Shown: positions 1-13,300 of the stretch, piece by piece
Layout: every line of letters starts with the position of its first letter
How positions within the stretch are numbered: position 1 is the stretch's first letter
Assembly (NCBI GenBank): GCA_023846275.1
Contig: CM043870.1
Span: 9,371,527 to 9,435,526, forward strand
Length of the DNA: 64,000 nucleotides
Direction: 5' to 3'
Origin: Vanilla planifolia
Taxonomy: Eukaryota > Streptophyta > Magnoliopsida > Asparagales > Orchidaceae
Translations under genes and position numbers: made by a program
Notes under the pieces: model-generated
The model's database searches: none
What the model saw: only the letters and a program-made list of their open reading frames with translations
Told to the model about the DNA's origin: nothing

Positions 1-1304
1 TGAAGTTTTGATTTTCTCAATCCCTTCATTGTTAGGGAAAGTACTGGTCAAATGCATTATAAGTAGGCACCAATCATTAAATTCTAATTTCGATTTCTTT
101 TGAAAGCACGCAACAAATATTTGCACTCACGTGTTCATATCTTCATAGCTTAAACCCTTAGGTTTGTGCTACTAATCATAATCTTTAAGGGAACATGTTG
201 CACACTTTGTTTGAGCCCAATTGAGAGCATGATCATTTCTTTTATGTTCAATTGCCCAACCTTCCAATCCAAAGATACTTCTTTTATTTCATGATAACTA
301 ATTTTTTCCAGCATACCATCTTAATGGATCTGTAATTCTTGCTGGGGCCTTTTTTGGCTCATCGTCCAAGAGTGATGGTAGAAATGGCTTTGTATTCACT
401 ATGTTCAACTTAATATGGTGGAAACACTAAAGGTTGCAAATTTTCGGTGGTTGTATTAAAGCTCTTTTTTGACTTGTGTCTTTTCAGCTTGAACTTTCTT
501 CCTTTTACAAAGAATCTTTTTATTTAGTGTGGAACCAAATAATGTGGCCTTGAATTGTCATCTTGGTTCTAGTTTTGTGGAGCATTGTCTTTTTGGTGTG
601 ACCTCTCTAAATTCTTCGTGCTTATTGGATGCATTTGTTACCATCTAGTAATTGTGTATTGAGCTTAGCCTACTGACAAGATTATCTTGATTTTGAACTC
701 CATGTCAAAAGGGCTATAATAACCTAGAGAGCTTTTGGAACTCCGCATTGAAGGGCCTGTACTGCAGGAAACAGAAACAAACAAATTTGATTGCGCGGTT
801 GTTAAACTATTTATCACTAGTTGCAAGACAAGTATGGTCATGGCATGCTGTCATTCCACATCTTTTGATTTTGTATTTTCTACACTCACAATTGATGGGT
901 CATTATGCAATTTATTTTCCAAAACTTTAATCAATAATGTGCGGGTGACGTATTTTTCTCTGTGAGAATTTCTCTTTTTCTTTATCTTAAACTTTATTTA
1001 AGAGCTTGCCTGACATATGCTGCCACATTTAACAATGTTTTTTTAAGTACCTTTGGAGCAGAAATGTTCTGTGTTGATCATCTGCTTAGAGAATTAATTA
1101 CCTTGCAAGAATTATGAAACAAGAAGATATCAGTGAAACTTGGAGATTACTTATATAAGACTCAATCTGGGCTACTGTATATGTGCGATTTGAAGTACTG
1201 GAAATACTAAGCGATTAATAAACTAAGATTTTTCATTGGTTCTTTAGTTTTTTTTAAGTTTAAAATTCCATGAACTGATTGTCCTAGTAATTTTCACTCA
1301 ACAG
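1..1304. other. Intronic sequence upstream of the first resolved spatacsin exon
   Basis: AT-rich DNA with no transposon motif. It ends in a good acceptor (TTTTCACTCAACAG) just before the exon at 1305. Apart from the candidate exon at 768-944 I see nothing coding here. Confidence 0.6.
768..944 (+). CDS. Candidate additional upstream exon of the spatacsin-like gene
   Basis: An open stretch of 59 codons follows a plausible acceptor (CTGTACTGCAG) and ends at a weak GT donor (GCGG|GTGACG). It is phase 0 at both ends, so it would splice in frame to the exon at 1305. The predicted peptide is not low-complexity (for example KLFITSCKTSMVMACC). I cannot confirm that this peptide occurs in spatacsins, and a chance ORF in an intron is a real alternative. 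Confidence 0.35.
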
Positions 1305-4300
1305 GGGGATTGTGAATGGGCAAAATGGCTGCTACTTTTAAGGGTGAAGGGTTGTGAGTATGATTCATCATTCTATAATGCTCGCTCAAATTTTTCTAAG
1401 CAAGTTGCGCTTGCCAGCAATCTAAGTGTCCACGGCATCAATGAGATAATACATACTGTAGATGATATAGCTGAGGGCGGTGGAGAGATGGCTGCTTTAG
1501 CCACTTTAATGTATGCTGCAGAGTCAATGCAGAAATGTATTTGCATTGGAAGCATAAGTAGGCATTGTTCTTCATCCTCTCAATGCACATTGGAGAACTT
1601 AAGGCCAGGCCTTGAGAAGTTTCCCACACTGTGGAGGACTCTTGTTTCAGCTTGCTTTGAAATAGATTTTTTTGGTCGTTCTAAGAGCTCAAATTCTGGT
1701 ATAAGTTATTTGCTATAGTTAATTTTGTGATTTGTTTCCCCTTAAAAATTAGTGTTTCTTTTTTTTTTTTACTCCTTACCCCATTTGTTATGGGTGCAAT
1801 AACCATTCCTGCTTAATTGCTTGTTTGGCCAGCTTTTGAAAAGTCAGGATTTTCAGACTACTTGAGATGGCGAGATACCTTATTCTCTTCGTCTGGAGGT
1901 GATACGTCATTGGTGCAAATGCTTCCTTGTTGGTTTCCCAAATCTATACAGAGATTGATTAGACAATTTGTTCAGGTTTCTGATACTTTTCTCTGATTAT
2001 TATATATATGTATTGTTACTTCATAGTTCTTTCTTTTCTCTTTGTGTTATCTAATGGTTTAAACTCTGCTTATTAAGATAATCAGACTGTAGTACAAGAA
2101 AGAATTTAAGAGTTTCTTTGAAAGTAGAAACACTCAAATCATTTTTTAGCTCCATTTATGGGATTTTCTTAAAAATTTATCCTATCTCTGCCTATCTCTT
2201 CTACCCACCTCTTTGTCTTCTATTATTGGTTAATCTTTTTTACTTTTTTTTAATCTCTCTTCCCATGAAGGATTCTTTTTAAACCATATTAAGATCTTTG
2301 TTTACAAGGCTAATTTTGAACTCATGCATATTAATATTATTCATTCTTATGTTGTTATAGGATTTACTGATTGTTAAATTGAGTAAACTTCATCAGGTTC
2401 CTCTTGGATGGCAATCACTTTCAAGTTCTATGTCCTCTGGTGCTTCTATTGTATTCCAAGGAAAGAATTATGCTCTTGGTGCTGACATTAATGGGGTAAA
2501 TTCTGTAACTTGGGAGGCAACTATACAGAAAAATATCGAGAAGGAGCTATATGCTTCATTTGAAGTAAGTTTTTGAACCTAAACTTTGCATGAGCATTGT
2601 TATGTTATAAGTTGTCATATGCTTTTACTGTCTTCTAGAAAATTCATTCCTTTCCAAAATGGGCTCTGTTTGTTCTATATCCTTGCTTTTGCTTTAATGT
2701 TTTACTGGATAGAGGCAGAAGTTATAGAAGACCATAATTAGAGAAATAATGCTGATGCTAATGTCTAGAAAGTAAATTTGAAATTATTGTGTCATAGTTA
2801 AACATTGTGTGGTTTTTTAAGAGAAAATTAATTAGTGGTTAAGCAAAATAATCTGGCATGCATTCAATAGAAAGAAGCTTTATTGATTAGTTTATGAGAA
2901 AATTAATTTGAAGGGAATGCTTTTTAAAGGGAAAATAAAGTATAGCCTTCACAAAGAAGGTTTGCGAAAAGATATTTGAGTTATGCTGACCACAATCTCC
3001 TTTGCTTTCTACCCGCAAGGCAGACCTTGGTGGGGTCTTGTTTAGAATATGTTCCTTTTAACTCCTGTAGTTTCAGCTTCTTACAGATAGCATTTCTAAT
3101 TTTCATATTGTGACTTTCACCTGATCCTTGAAGTCGATTTCCATCAAATTCTATTGTATTGTTTTGACTTTAAACTCGTTAATGTGATTTGTGGGAGGTT
3201 TCTCTTTGTTATTTTTAGTTTGAATAATCTGTGCTTCAGATGAACCTTGTTTGATGCTAAGGAGTTCTACATATTGTATAATGCTTTCATGGTGCCTTTT
3301 GTGGCTGTCTCTTTGGTTGCATTTAAGGTTAAATTCCATGCAATTCTCAAGCATATCACTGCTGATTTGTTTGGTAGGTCGCATTACTCTTGCTTCGTTG
3401 ACTTGGGCTTGGTAAAAAATAACTAAGTAAAAGTTCTTTTGATAGAGGAAATCTTCCATATGCATTTTTCAAAAGCCAATATCTTTGCTTTCAAATTTGT
3501 GGATCCTCACTTTATTATCCTCCATTTCTTCATCAGCAAGTCTACCCCAACCATAAGAAAAACAAAAGAAAAAAATTATAATCCCACTTTCGTGCTCTTA
3601 TCATGGCTACACTAATAGTACCAAACTCTACTTTATGTATGCTTTGACGCTTATTGTTGGGTTGTGTATGCTGTTAACTTTGCCAAACACAATCATGGAT
3701 CACTTCTTACATTTAGTTGTCGTTTATCAGTGAATGTTCAAGCATAGACGTCACAAAGAGATGATGAAGGTGATGGTGGGTGAAGTTTTTCACATAGTTT
3801 AGTAATGTGGTGAAATTTTTTTTTATACATTCCTCTGTAAGCAGAAATTCCTGTGTCTCGAGCTAGCTTTGCGACGAATTAGAACTCTTGGCCAGAATAA
3901 TGTTAAAAGAAAAACTCCTCAGCCTAAAATCAAGCGGCTGAGCGGCCTTCTCATCAACCTTTCCTTATTCAGTTCATTGAGTTGCAGAATGAAACATCTC
4001 TCCCCATTAGCAACAAGTAATCTTAAGCCACAAATGGGATCTAACATGGAACATTAGGAAAGTGAGTTCTTTCAGTGAGTTCACCAATTTTTTTCTGATT
4101 CTTTGGGAAAGAGATTCATTCTCATAAAAATGATGATTTAGAAAATAGTAGAAAAAGTCGAAATAGTATATTATATCTAGTAATATAAATACATATTCTA
4201 TCGAGACATAATTTGTAATTTGCCATCCTCTTTCCTAGTAGGCATAGATGAGCCGTTTCATTCGAATCGAAATGAGGGCTCAACTTCATTGCATTGCTAG

Positions 4301-7300
4301 AATCCATATTGTATATTTGAAGCAGTTGAACCCCTTGCTTCTCTCATCATACAACCCTCAGGGAGAGATTATGATTTACCGAGGATCAGTTCTTTCTATG
4401 TGAATTTTTCACTTGTCTAATTTTATAAACTTTAAATATGCTGCCATGTATCTACACCAAAGCACGTGATGTTGACCAGTAATCAAACCATATGCTGCAT
4501 ATGCCATAGATTTTGTTCCATATCACTTGTCAAACCGCCTTTTTCATAGTTCATGTTTGTATCTCTATAAAGAAGTCTTCTTGTAAAACTATTCTTTACA
4601 TTTATGAGCACGTCGTAATCTTCTTCTGTTTCCCTAACCCATACATGATTGTCACAACCTTACTTGCTTACCACACACTCATGTTTTCACATTGCACCCG
4701 TTATTTTATTCCACATGTTTACTTGCACACCACTTCCTTGCATACAATTCCCATACTAACACATCACATTTGCACTAGTTTTCTTTCATGAGTTGTGTTT
4801 GTAATTTTATGCCTTGCAATGTTGATTTTTGAAACAATACTCTATCTGTCTCTATGCGGCCTTATTAATATCCATGTGAAGCTTAATACCCTTATATATA
4901 TCATGCCACAAACCTTAGCATGACCGATTCTCAGGGCTTCTAGTTTAGGTATGTCTCAGATGATGTTCATATCATGGGCTCCTTTTAGATGATTCGTATC
5001 CCAAAATGTGGTAGTCATCTTAAGCCTCTTCTCGAAGTTGCAGTCAACCCTATTGCTAAGTGAATTTTATCAATTAATCTCTCAGAAAATTTTAAAGTTT
5101 TGTTGTCAAGGATTTTGATTTTGATATGGCTTCTCCTTCATGGTGTTGAATCTACATATTCTTAGTTTCTCGATATGAATTTATACTTGAGTCTATGTCA
5201 GAATTGGCACAATCTAATTTTGGACTTGTGCTTCATGACTTGTGCTCGTATCCTTGTCGTGTGAACTTTTACTCTATTTCTTTCTCACCTCTTAATACTT
5301 TCTTTTTCAGTTTTCTTGACTGTTTGGACTTCTGTTCGCCGTCTTTGCCTCGACCAACTTCCTCCACCTTCCGTTCCTTAGGCTTCCTTCCATGCATAAA
5401 CTTCCTTCTTGGTAGCCTGGCAACTGAATGTCTTGTGGGGATCTTTTTCTGCTTTGTTTATCATGAGGTTGTTTTTTCACAACTAATTTCTAGTCATGGT
5501 GTTGAGTTGATATCTAAATATGATCCTCAGGATGATACTCCTCCCAACTCATTGCCCGAGTTATTATCTTCATTATTTAACACAACATTGGTTCCTCATT
5601 TCTATGTGTCCCAAAAATGATCTCCATGTCACGAAAATTGACAGGTTATTTTTCTTCATTTTTCTTACAATGGGAGTAAATTTGATTGCTTGTGATAAAA
5701 GGATGTCAGTTAAGATCACTATGTTGGCTAGAATTCTCATTTTTTATTTTACTAACATGGGGAAATCATTCATGGACCATCTTGACTTTGCTAGTCCTCA
5801 AAAGTTAATTCGTTCAGGATGAGATCTGTCAGAGTTTGCTTTAGGTTATTCATGGCAGCACTCTCTAGTTGTCATATGCTTAAGTTTTTCAAATGCCTTT
5901 TGCCTTCACGAACTCACAGAATTATTTTTCTGTCTCTGCCTTTTACATTTGCTTTGCTTAGTATGAACAAACTAATTTAAGATGACATTTTTAGGTTCAA
6001 GATTATCAAAATCTACTTTTTGACACAATCCAAGTATTTTGTCCAGACTTTTGTTCACATGCCAAAATCCTTAGCAATTTTTTATTGTTGGAAAATAAAC
6101 AATTCAAATTCTTAAAATTTATATTAAATAATTTCAAAATTGCATGTTAAGAAAAGATATCAGATTTGGAGAAGACTAATTAGATGTGAGCTAAGACGTT
6201 GAGAACATTGTGGATTCCCTTGTTTGAGATATTTAAATATTTGCTGGGCCTACATTTATCATTTGGAATATTAGGATTTGGAAAGCTGATTATTTCATGC
6301 AAACTAACTCAAAATGTCCATTGAAGAAGAAATAAGGTCTTGCCATAGTTATCAAGCATCAGAGATTTTACAAATTGTCATTGGTTGATCAGTAGGCTGA
6401 GAAGTCATGATAGTCTATTTCGTCATGTTATTGATAACATTTAGTAAGTATACTAGCTTTGCAACAATCAATGCTACCATCTGAACTGCAATTGATCTAA
6501 AAATTCTGTTCAAAATCAATCGCATTCTGATTTGGAAGGAATTCGAGTGTCCAGCTGTCATTGCTAAGCACTATACTTTTTTGGCATTGCCTCCGTCCAT
6601 CGAGCATCTGAAGAAATCCTCAATGAAATACTTCAGTAGCACGTATTATCAATGCTTTGATTACATGACAGCTTAATGCTCTTGTTGGCATGCCTTCTGT
6701 AAACACAACTTTTTGCAAAAGCCTACTTAAAATGTGAACAGGCATTTGCCTAACCAAGTTTTGAAATGTACTTTTTAAACCTAAAAATTAAAAACAAAAT
6801 CTAGAGAGCAAAATATAATTTTAACCCTAAAGAGTTTCACTTTTCATTTGAAGTTGAAGGAGATAATTCATTTTTTCTAACATGAAAAAAGTGCAAACCA
6901 AGAAGGTAGCACACAAGAGAAATAGAGAGGGAGCTGTTCTTTACGAGGTTGCGAGCCTGGCTTTCAAGGCGAGGCCTTTTGGCAAAGTCAAGTCAATATG
7001 AGGCACACCAAACTTTGCAACTGATAAGGATTGGGGAAGCATGCATATTGTTACACTCCCTGTCTTCCAAACCTCAAATAATAATTGAAAATTCATCTTG
7101 TCTTTGTACCAAAATATTAAAGAATACCTTTGTCATTTCATAATAATTATTTTATCAAATACTTATTGACATTATACTTGCACATACTTTTTTTATTAGA
7201 ACTTAACAATAATATTTTCAAACAAAATTGTTTGTTAGTTTAATACTCATGACAACAAAAAACCATCCTAAAGTGTGCTATAATGAGATTTGTCACCATG

Positions 7301-10300
7301 CTGTGGGAAGATGCCATTGTAGTGCCTTTAGGAGGAGCATCTTCCATGGTTCTCTCAGCAATGGTAGATGTAGCAGCTATTGTGGTGCCGTTGCTTCCAT
7401 ATTCTGATTCGTTGTGAGTGCAGGCGATGGTTGCTTGTGTTGTTATTATTATGGGAAAGAGCATATCTAATGGGGAGGTCATTGGCATGTTAGTTTCTTG
7501 AGGAGGTCTTTGGCTGTTGCAACTGTATACAAGACGAGCTAGAGGTGAATATGAGATTGCATTGGAAATTGGAAGAGGTTTGGATAGACAATGGAATAGT
7601 CAATGGAGATGGCGTAAAATTCTTGTTGCAGACATTGTTTGGATGGTTATCATATCTTCTCAGTGCGTAGAACTTAGACACATGTGGGTTATTAAGGCAT
7701 TTATCAAGCATTAGGTTTAATGGTGAATGTTGCTTGACAAGAAAACTTGTGAAATAAACTGCATTCTGAAATCAGTTCAAGATGATGCTAACTCAAGTAA
7801 CCATTTTGACAATAAAGGAAAAACACGCAGGACTGTGATTGTAATTTCTATTTGTTTTGAGGGTGAGGGTCTGGAAGAGATATTCAAGATGACATTAACC
7901 CCAATCAGAGATATTAAAGGAAATTAGAGATATTAAAGGAAAATACGTAGGATTGTGGTTATTATTTTTGTTTGTTACAAGGGTAAAAATTTGGTGAATA
8001 TAAGCATCTAAATGTGCTAATAAAGTCATAATCAGATTATTTCTGAAGGAAAATTTTTCATGGAGATTATCATTTTGACTTGAATGGTACAAAAAATATG
8101 AAAGATAAATTATAGTTTCAAAAGAAAAATTTCAGTAAGTCATGATACTGTCAATTGGTAAAAAGCTAAATTTTCATTGATTTATAAAATGTTACATTCT
8201 ATGGTTTCACTATGCAAATTTTGAGGACAAGGGATCAATGGTTGATTATTGGAGAAAGAGGAGCTTGAAATTGTTTAGAAAGAGAGTAAAAAACACTTCC
8301 AACATAAAAAAGTTTGTTTTGGAACTCAAAATATTAAAAAAAGAGTTTAAAATTTAAGAAAATGCCACATAATAAAATTTAGAGTAAGAGGATAACACTA
8401 AGAAAATTTTGATCGATCATATCCATAAACTATCTGTAATATTGATAGCTTTTTTTGGATATAACGAGAGAAGGTCCTAGGTATCTGCATGAGTTAAGTT
8501 TGAATTTTGTCAAACAAAAGAATATAAAATAAAATGTAGCTTTTGTTATTTGCTCATATTACAAGACATGCCAATATTATCTTTATCAGTTGAAAAGGGA
8601 AGAGAAGCCATCATAAGGTTACAAATAACGAAATCCATTTCAATATTAACAGCATAACCATGCTAAGTAGGAGTTTGCATGAAGGAACATTAAATGCCAA
8701 TTTGAAGAGAATCTTTAAGAAATGTAGTCCTCAAGAATTGATTCATCAAACACAAAATGAATAACAAAATTCAGAATGACTATTTTTATCATGAGTTAAG
8801 CATGTAATAATGGAATTAGAGCAAGAGAAGCCTTCAAAGACGAAGAAGGCACTTATTAGCAATAAAAGAGGATATGTCCATGCGAGAAATAACTAAAACT
8901 GATCAATTATTTATTGCAAGTTATTCTGGATGTGCATAATCAAATTGCATTTAAATGTTAAAAAGGCTTGAGGTTTGATGATGCATTGCATTGGAATCTT
9001 GGTTCCTCGCAATCTAAATAACTATTATAAAAGGATGATCCACCACTCATTGTCGTTGGAATCGACCGGTTAGAGATTAAACCAAACCAGAATATTAGCT
9101 TATTTAAAAGCCATTTTAATATGCATTTTCAAAATTGCTTTTAATCAAGTGCTTATTAAGGGTGATATTAGCAAGGACAACTACAATCACAAGAGGTAAC
9201 CCTACAAATACCTGAATTTTACTTACCTTTTTAAGATTTCAGATCTCAAATTAAGAGTTTATTAGAGGACATTGTTTTTTGGCATTTCTGTCGATAATTT
9301 TACATTGATTAGCTCCACTTCAATTTGATCTAATTTTCCTTTAATGTACCTTACCCAAATTGAGTGTCACTTGTAAGAGAGAATCTACAAATTTTAGCCC
9401 ACATTGAGTAATTTAAGGTGTACAAACTTGATTTAAATTCTTGAATCTTTCTACTTCAAATTTATTACGTGGCTTTAAATTGTTATCTATTTGTTGATAA
9501 ATATTGTATATAGTAGCATCATTTAATTAGCTTTGTATATTGCTAGTTGACTTTTACAAGTATTATATTTAAAATTAAATTAAATTTTTCTTGTTATCCT
9601 CAACTTTATTTTTATTTCTTCTCTTTAAAAAATATTTTAATTTAATTTATCTTGCATAGTTTGATACATTGAATTTTTGTTTGCAACTTTATAAAATCTT
9701 TATTTTGACATTCATTTAAGTAATTAAATTGAATTATCTTGTTGTTAAAACAAAATCAAATGGAGCAATTTGAAATTTTGAGAAATAATTTAAGATGCGT
9801 TAAAAACTCAAATTGACAATAAAATTGAGAATTTGATTAAATTAATACAAGATTTGCATAGTAAGATTAAAAACATTAAAGATCACATTGGAAAAAGATA
9901 CCTCCAATACAATTGGATATTTAATATGGAATATTACAATAAACGTAGAATGGATAGGTTAACATGTCATTATGGATAATACTATCACAAAATTAGTTTT
10001 GAGATATAGAGTAGAGCTAAGTTAGATGTTCCTACTTTTGGTGAAAGTTTGACCAAAATCAATTTTTAGATTGAATTACTCAATTAGAGGGTTTCTTTGA
10101 ATGATATAAGTTTAGTAAATATTTGAAAGCTAGTTTGCAAAAATGAAGTTGGTTGGTCTATCTAAGATTTTTCAGAATAACACTTGGTTTAAGAAACAAA
10201 GGCTAGGTATGACTCAATCATATGGAATGTGTTTATGTTGAAGTATTACTTTAGATTTTGTAATAAGAAATTACATAATAACTTCCATAGTCTTACATAG

Positions 10301-13300
10301 GATAGTTTAATAGTAGTTGAATATTATAATCAATTTGATAATCTTGTTTATAAGACTAATTGTTTTGAACTTCATTGGCAATTAGCCAATAAATTTATTT
10401 GGGTTTTAGGACATATAGAATGATGTTTGACATGACCCATAAACTTTGGAGGATGCATTTTCCTAGCACAATATGCAAAAAGACAAAAAATGCTTGTTTC
10501 CTTGTTTAATAAATCAAAATTTTAAGAAGCGACATCAAGTACATCTAAGTCTATTATTAGACTAGGGTGTCACCTTCTATTTCTAGCACACAAATCACTA
10601 AGAATACAACTACTAGTAATCATCAGAAAAAAGAGGCAAAATGTTTTTAAGTGTGGTAAGGGCATAAGATGATAGAATGTAAAATGTTAATATATGTTGA
10701 GGAAGATGATTTTGAGGTTGAAATAGAAGAAGTTATAGATAAAGACACAAATCTTATTGATAAGGTACAAAATATTTTTAGTATTTTTATAATTTGCCAA
10801 AATAAAAGATTAAGGTTAGTTATAAATGATGGAAGTACATGAATGTCATACTAATAAATGCACTTAAAAAGGTAAATTTAAAAATTGAGCTACATCATTA
10901 GCCTTTTCATGTTAGTTGGGTGATCATATCACTTTACTAGTCATATTTAGATGTTTGGTACTACTTAAGATAGGAAGTTATGAAGATCAAGTATGGTGTG
11001 ATGTACTTCTTATAAACATAGCCTATATTCTACTAGATAGAGTTGTTGTTTAACTTACGAATAGTTAATTATGATATAAAAAATACTTATGTTTTTAAAT
11101 CCAAAGGCCATAATATTTGGCTCAATCCTATGAAACCTTCTGAAAACATTTTTTCCTTTACACATTCCTTTGAGTTAAGAGAGTAGCTAATAAGAAAAAT
11201 AATGTGAAGGTTATCATCTTGCTTTCTACTAAATAATCTTTAGTATCATCTTTATAGGATAATTATGACTTAGAAATTGTTCCCTATAAGATAAATGGGA
11301 TGACATTTAATAATTTGAAAAAAGAATTTCTATGGTTTTAATTATTTGTTTCTTCTTCAAGTAAAAGAGACCTTAAAAGTGTTTCAAATTTAATGAGTTT
11401 GTTTATGTCACACTTGAAGACTTTCCAAATGAATTACCTCCATTCTGGGATATACAACATGCTATAGATCTTATACCATGGTCACAATTATCAAATTTAC
11501 CCCATTAAGAATGAACCTAATTGAGAATGTTGAGTTAAAAAGACAAATAGATGATTTTCTTAAGAAAATGTTCTTAAGAGAAAGTTCGAGCCCATGTATT
11601 GCTCCTGAATTGTTAACACCCAAAAAGAATGACAGTTGTAGAATATATATTGATAATAGAGTTTATAAATAAGATTATTATTAAATAAAGGTTTTCTATT
11701 CCTAGACTTGATAATCTTTTGGATTGAATTTCTAATGCAAAGTTATTTTAGCAAAATTAATCTTAGTAGTTATCATTAAATTAGAATTATACTTGGTGAT
11801 GAATAGAAGACTATTTTCAAAACACTAGATAAATTATTTGAATAGTTATGCTTTTTGGGTTATCCAATGCATCTAGTATTTTTTTGAGACTAATGAATAT
11901 AGTGTTAAAGTCATTTATTAGTAAATTTTTACTAGTATATTTTGATGGTATTTTGATTTATAGTGATAACGAAAATAATAATATAAAGTATTTTAGAAAA
12001 GAATTATTATAGAAAGAAAAATTATAAATAAATTTGAAGAAATATTTAATTATGTAGATTGAAGCAAATTTCTTAGGTTTTATAGTTTCATCATTTAGGT
12101 TAAAGTTAGATCCATCTAAAATCAAAGTTATAATTGATTGTCCTATTTAAAAAAAAATTTCTGATGTTAGAACTTTTGATGGTTTAGGTAGTTTTTATTA
12201 TCGAAGATTTATTAAGGATTTTTGTATTCTTGTAGCACCAATTACTGATTTATTGAAATATGTTTAAGTGTTATGGGCACCTACAACTAGTAAAGCTTTC
12301 GTTTAAATTAAGATTCATATGACTTCATTTATTTTGAAATTACTTCATTTTTCTAAGATGTTTGAAGTAGCTTATGATGCTTTTGGAATATGCTTATGTA
12401 AAGTTTTAAGTCAAGAGGGTCACTCTATAGTATTTTTTAGTGAGAAATTGAATGGTTTTAAATTAGAAGTATTTTATCTATGATAAAAAATTCTATATTA
12501 TAATTCAAACTTTAAGGCATTGAAAGTATTATTTGCTTTAAGGGTTTATCTTTAACACAAATCTGTAGATAAACTATCTTGAATTACTTTGATTACTTCA
12601 TCTTTAGAATTTAATAACTTGAATTTCATAGGATAAATATTTAACTTGTTCATATTTCATTATCATATATAATGAAGTGAAAGAAAAGTCACTTACTTTG
12701 GGGAGTCTATTTCATATCGTGGATGGGTTTTTATTTAGAGAAATTTTTAGAGAATTTATATTTTTTGAAATGCATTTAGGAGGAATATTAGAATATATGA
12801 GAAGAGATAAGAGTATATCTTTTATTAGAAACTAAATTTTATTAGCCATCTTTGAAAAAAAATGTTAGAAGAATAGTTGTCCAATGCCATACTTATAGGA
12901 TAACTAAGACTACCAAGTAAAGATTAAGAAAATATATGTTTTTACTTGTTTCAAGCAAGCCTTTGGTAGATTTATCTATAGATTTTATTTTAGAATTATC
13001 ATGCACACCTAGAAGTCATGATAGTTTTTTTGTAATAGTAGATAGGTTAACAAAAATGACATTTTATCTCTTGCAACGAGACCAATGATGCGTATTGCAT
13101 AATATAACATTTTTTTAAGGAAATAGCTTGGTTGTAGAGGCTGCCTAATACTATTTTATTTGATAAAGGTATTGGATTTATTTCATATTTTTTGAAGTCT
13201 TTATAGAAATTATTAGACACTAAACTTAAGTTTTCATTTCTTTTTCACCCTCAAATTGATAGATAAACAGAAGTGGTAAATAAAACTTAAGGAAATTTAT

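Noticed and set aside
3151-3465. 104-codon minus-strand frame in the giant intron
   Set aside because: No domain, no splice context and low complexity in parts. I could not link it to a gene or transposon family.
5195-5822. Overlapping 141- and 100-codon frames in the giant intron
   Set aside because: Ser/Phe/Leu-rich translation of a CT-rich stretch, with no recognisable motif; likely chance.
7240-7714. Open frames on both strands near 7.2-7.7 kb (possible captured gene fragment)
   Set aside because: Sequence is more complex than its surroundings, but neither strand gives a known protein and I found no terminal inverted repeats to suggest a Pack-MULE-like capture.
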